NCBI GenBank assembly: GCA_963675935.2
Contig: CAXXPV010000008.1
Span: forward strand, 434,001-498,000
DNA from: G963675935 sp963675935
Lineage (GTDB): Bacteria; Planctomycetota; Planctomycetia; Pirellulales; Thermoguttaceae
Direction of reading: 5' to 3'
Length of the DNA stretch: 64,000 nucleotides
Of this stretch, positions 61,546 through 64,000 are shown piece by piece. The number at the start of each line of letters is the position of its first letter. Position 1 is the first letter of the stretch. A program made the translations under genes and the position numbers. The notes under the pieces were generated by a model. The model was given only the letters and a program-made list of their open reading frames with translations, ran no database searches and was not told the DNA's origin.

Positions 61546-62212
61546 CCCGACCTCCCAAACAAAATCCTACCGTGGCCCAAATACTTTTCTTGAACCCCAC
61601 GCCGCGCGCTGCTAACATGTTCATGCGTACATATACCTTGCGCGGCCGGAAATGATGCGTTTTCTAGGGAGATAGAAAATGGCTCGCTTCCTGCCGCGTG
61701 AAATATATCTCGCCGGTGCGCGGCCGAATCCTTTTGCGCGAATGTTGGGAGGCGGTGGAATGCAACTGCCGTCGCCCGATGGGCGTTGTGGCTGGTAGAT
61801 TGGCACTGCCGACCACGACGGATTCGCGCAACTCGCATCCGTCCGCGCACCGGCGTACCGAATCGTTTTTCTCAAAAAGCCCCTTGGCTGTTTTGAAGCG
61901 TTCTCCGTCTGTACCTTGGCATCGCCAAAACGGTGACCTATGCAAAATTCAGCCCGAAAAATCGAAGATTCTCACGGCGTGCAACTTCGCCCGAAAACCC
62001 TTGGCCCGTCAACAGTTGCAACGCTTGACAAGCCCACGAGAATCGATTGTTCGCATGGTCCCTCGACCGGGTTGTTGGCGTGTCGTAATTCTAACTGCTT
62101 GCCAGATAAGGACTTAGGCGACGAAAAAACAATTGCGAAATATGCGGTTCAGCCAGTGGCGAGCGCAAAACACTTCGTCACTGACATGGGAAAAGCCTTG
62201 GGCAGACTGGAC
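61546..62212. other. Intergenic region, no gene assigned
   Basis: About 670 bp with several overlapping short frames on both strands (for example a forward frame 61698-62117) that have no family resemblance or ribosome-binding sites. GC content is lower by eye than in the genes. It separates aspS and its leader from the convergent end of the hydrogenase-related genes. Confidence 0.5.
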
Positions 62213-63034
62213 TTACGATCGATTTACGGCGGTTGGAATGCCGGCGGCCTGTTGCAAAAAGGGATTGGCTCGACGGCCTGCCAGAAGCCCCAGCAATCCG
62301 TGCAAAATGCTCAGCGGATGAGGCGGGCAGCCGGGCACGAAAAGATCAACGGGCAGCAGAGACGCCGCGCCGTTTTGCACTTCGGCGTGATCGACGTACG
62401 GCCCGCCGGAAATCGCGCAGGCGCCGACCGCGATGACCAATTTCGGCGAAGGGACGGCCTCATAGGTTTTCAGCACCGCCGACCGCATGTTCTCGGTCAC
62501 CGGTCCGGTAATCAACAGCCCGTCGGCATGACGCGGCGAAGCGACGAATTGAATGCCGAACCGGCCCAAGTCCCACGCCAACGTGTTCAACACATTCGTG
62601 TCGGCTTCGCAGGCGTTGCAACCGCCGGCGCAGACCTGACGGAGTTTGAGCGAGTGGCCGAACAATCGGCGAGAGGTCTCATTCAACGAAATGGCGGCTT
62701 TTTGCACTTCGCCGCTCACCACAAGATCGTCGCGCCGCGAGGCGGCCAATTCGTAATCGCTCGAAAAGGCAATGGCCCCGGAGTCGCAAGCCGTCTCACA
62801 CTGCCGGCAGAACAAGCAGCGGCCCATGTCGATCTGAACACCGTGCCCGGCGGCGCCGAAGCCGATGGCCCCCGTGGGGCAAACCGCCGCACATCGCCGG
62901 CATTCCGCCGCGCATTTCGAGGCGTCGACCGTCGGACGACCGGCGAATCGCTCGGGCAACTCGGGTGGCGGGCCGTCCGGATACCGCATGGTGCGATACC
63001 CTTGTTTCCATCGGGCCAACAGCACGTCGAACAT
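62213..63034 (-). CDS. Ferredoxin and NuoB-like small subunit, fused, of a hydrogenase-related complex
   Basis: 273 residues from ATG 63034. Residues about 30-95 are a 2[4Fe-4S] ferredoxin-like domain (KCAAECRRCAAVCPTGAIGF and RCLFCRQCETACDSGAIAFS). The rest is a NuoB/HycG-like small subunit with CAGGCNACEADTN, the proximal-cluster Cys region, then IAVGACAISGG and VPGCPPHPLSIL. In formate hydrogenlyase and group 4 hydrogenases these are two separate genes (HycF and HycG); here they are one polypeptide. It is 21 bases downstream of the large subunit and in the same operon. Electron transfer from a donor to the large-subunit site is expected. Confidence 0.88.
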   Translation of the reverse strand: MFDVLLARWKQGYRTMRYPDGPPPELPERFAGRPTVDASKCAAECRRCAAVCPTGAIGFGAAGHGVQIDMGRCLFCRQCETACDSGAIAFSSDYELAASRRDDLVVSGEVQKAAISLNETSRRLFGHSLKLRQVCAGGCNACEADTNVLNTLAWDLGRFGIQFVASPRHADGLLITGPVTENMRSAVLKTYEAVPSPKLVIAVGACAISGGPYVDHAEVQNGAASLLPVDLFVPGCPPHPLSILHGLLGLLAGRRANPFLQQAAGIPTAVNRS

Positions 63035-63055
63035 GGTGAATGTATCTGGAGGTTT

Positions 63056-64000
63056 TTAGAGATCGTGACCGCAATAAGAAAGATTAAAACTCTTGTTGCA
63101 CAGCGGGAAATCGGAAATCTGCTGCCCTCGCATCGCCTGGGCCAGGCCGAACCAGTTGTGAAACGACGGATCGACCACTTTGTAGGCGGCGAAACGGCCG
63201 TCGCCGCCGGTGATGGCCACGTGGCAAATCTCACCTCGCCATCCCTCGATCAGCGTCGCGACGGCATGGCCCACGGCAAGCGGGCCGGAGATGCCGTCGT
63301 TTCCTTCGGTGCGAATATGGCCTTCCGGCAATGCGTCGAGTTGCTCCCCGATGAACGCCAACGACCGCTGCACTTCCAGCCAGCGGACGTAAGCCCGGGC
63401 GAAGACGTCGCCGGTGTGCCAGGTCGAGATCGGAATATGCGTGAAGCGATAGATGCCGTAGGGAAAATCCTGGCGGACATCGCGAGCCTCGCCACACGCC
63501 CGCGCCGCCACGCCCACTAGCCCGAGTTGGTTGCAAAGGTCCGCCGAGACGCAGCCGGCGCCGTCGAACCGGGCCATCACTGAGGGCGACGCCCAAAGCA
63601 ATTCCACGGCACTGTGGATGTCTTTTGTCACCGACTGCAATCGTTGCCGAAGTTGTTCGACGAGCCGATCATCGACGTCGAAGGCGGCGCCGCCCGGCCG
63701 GATCATGCCGCGCCCAAAACGGTTGCCGCACAGAATGGCCGTCATGTTGAGGACGTCGCCGCGAATGCGCCCGCAGAAGGACATGGTGGGCAGAAAACCG
63801 ACATCGCCCGCCAGGGCGCCGAGATCGCCGACGTGATTGGCCACGCGCTCCAATTCCAAGGCCAAGCCGCGCAAAAACTGTCCGCGGGCGGGAACGCGGA
63901 TCGCGCCGAGCGCTTCGACGGCGCGGCAGTAGGCCGCGGCGTGGCCGACAGTCGTATCGCCGGCCGTCGTCTCGGCGTAGTGGATGGTTCGCGGATGGGG
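63056..64000 (-). CDS. NuoD/HycE-like large subunit, N-terminus outside window
   Basis: About 315 residues, open to the right end of the window. AETTAGDTTVGHAAAYCRAV and GLALELERVANHVGDLGALA are the NuoD/group-4 large-subunit core. At the place of the first Ni-binding motif (RxCGxC) the sequence is TTAGDTTVG, and the C-terminus ends DFPLCNKSFNLSYCGHDL without the second CxxC. So all four Ni-Fe ligands are absent and this is not a functional [NiFe]-hydrogenase site; it belongs to the energy-converting-hydrogenase-related (Ehr) class. Membrane subunits are expected to the right of the window. Confidence 0.88.
   Translation of the reverse strand, partial: PHPRTIHYAETTAGDTTVGHAAAYCRAVEALGAIRVPARGQFLRGLALELERVANHVGDLGALAGDVGFLPTMSFCGRIRGDVLNMTAILCGNRFGRGMIRPGGAAFDVDDRLVEQLRQRLQSVTKDIHSAVELLWASPSVMARFDGAGCVSADLCNQLGLVGVAARACGEARDVRQDFPYGIYRFTHIPISTWHTGDVFARAYVRWLEVQRSLAFIGEQLDALPEGHIRTEGNDGISGPLAVGHAVATLIEGWRGEICHVAITGGDGRFAAYKVVDPSFHNWFGLAQAMRGQQISDFPLCNKSFNLSYCGHDL

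Noticed and set aside
61698..62117. Forward frame between composite repeat D and the hydrogenase-related genes
   Set aside because: No motif, no ribosome-binding site and competing frames on both strands; treated as non-coding.
62213..64000. Functional [NiFe]-hydrogenase
   Set aside because: The large subunit lacks the RxCGxC and DPCxxC ligand motifs at both expected places.

Overview
The window reads as a high-GC chromosome segment of a planctomycete, most like the Pirellulales. The reasons are a DUF1559-type domain (1855-4260), a secreted protein carrying the planctomycete 'LEPRLVLS' N-terminal signature (28037-30676), a TPR protein ending in two RNA-polymerase alpha-CTD-like domains (20780-22102), a BBP2-type porin, a MoxR/DUF58/VWA cluster with large secreted partners, and a very dense load of intergenic palindromic repeats. 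No rRNA, CRISPR array, prophage or transposase gene was recognised.

Layout. 2-1414: 3' part of a MATE transporter. 1855-4260: secreted DUF1559-type protein. 4466-20182: one long rightward cluster, MoxR ATPase, DUF58, BatA-like and VWA/amidotransferase-like proteins (coupled by 4-nt gaps or stop/start overlaps), then a DUF4175-like giant membrane protein, two paralogous secreted LTxxQ-like proteins, a squalene-cyclase-fold protein and a protein ending in a TlpA thioredoxin domain. 20780-22102: TPR/alpha-CTD regulator. 22279-22799: tRNA-Thr(CGT) and tRNA-Val(GAC). 23276-25855: lipoprotein hydrolase and a conserved hypothetical. 25861-26456: MazEF-type toxin-antitoxin pair with a good promoter. 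28037-30676: calpain-type protease with a possible sigma-54 promoter. 32156-34476: SNF2 helicase and partner. 34558-36550: toxin-antitoxin island (a RelE-like toxin broken by frameshift, HTH antitoxin-like protein, HicBA, SRPBCC protein). 36707-38560: mnmG. 39290-43460: membrane-anchored four-carbon acid sugar kinase-like protein, DUF3592-like pair, small alpha-CTD protein. 44217-44731: XRE regulator and membrane protein. 45165-47444: UvrD/PcrA helicase. 47453-50582: porin and lipoprotein. 51828-53114: serS. 53278-55128: Ser/Thr kinase. 55600-56517: truB. 56739-58784: TPR protein and a redoxin lipoprotein split by an apparent single-base frameshift. 59002-60807: aspS. 62213-64000: two subunits of an energy-converting-hydrogenase-related complex that lacks the Ni-Fe ligand motifs.

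The most unusual content lies between the genes. Several families of inverted repeats can be read by eye. At least four copies are flanked by 8-13 bp direct repeats that look like target-site duplications, so they are probably small non-autonomous transposable elements. A larger composite family (four copies of about 300-560 bp) consists of nested palindromes. One palindrome lies in frame inside uvrD. The last 24 bp of the SNF2 gene, including the stop position, recur on the far side of the adjacent toxin-antitoxin cassette, which suggests cassette insertion at a gene 3' end.

Coordinates of starts were chosen from ribosome-binding sites, signal peptides and known family N-termini. All family assignments come from reading motifs by eye, without database searches.
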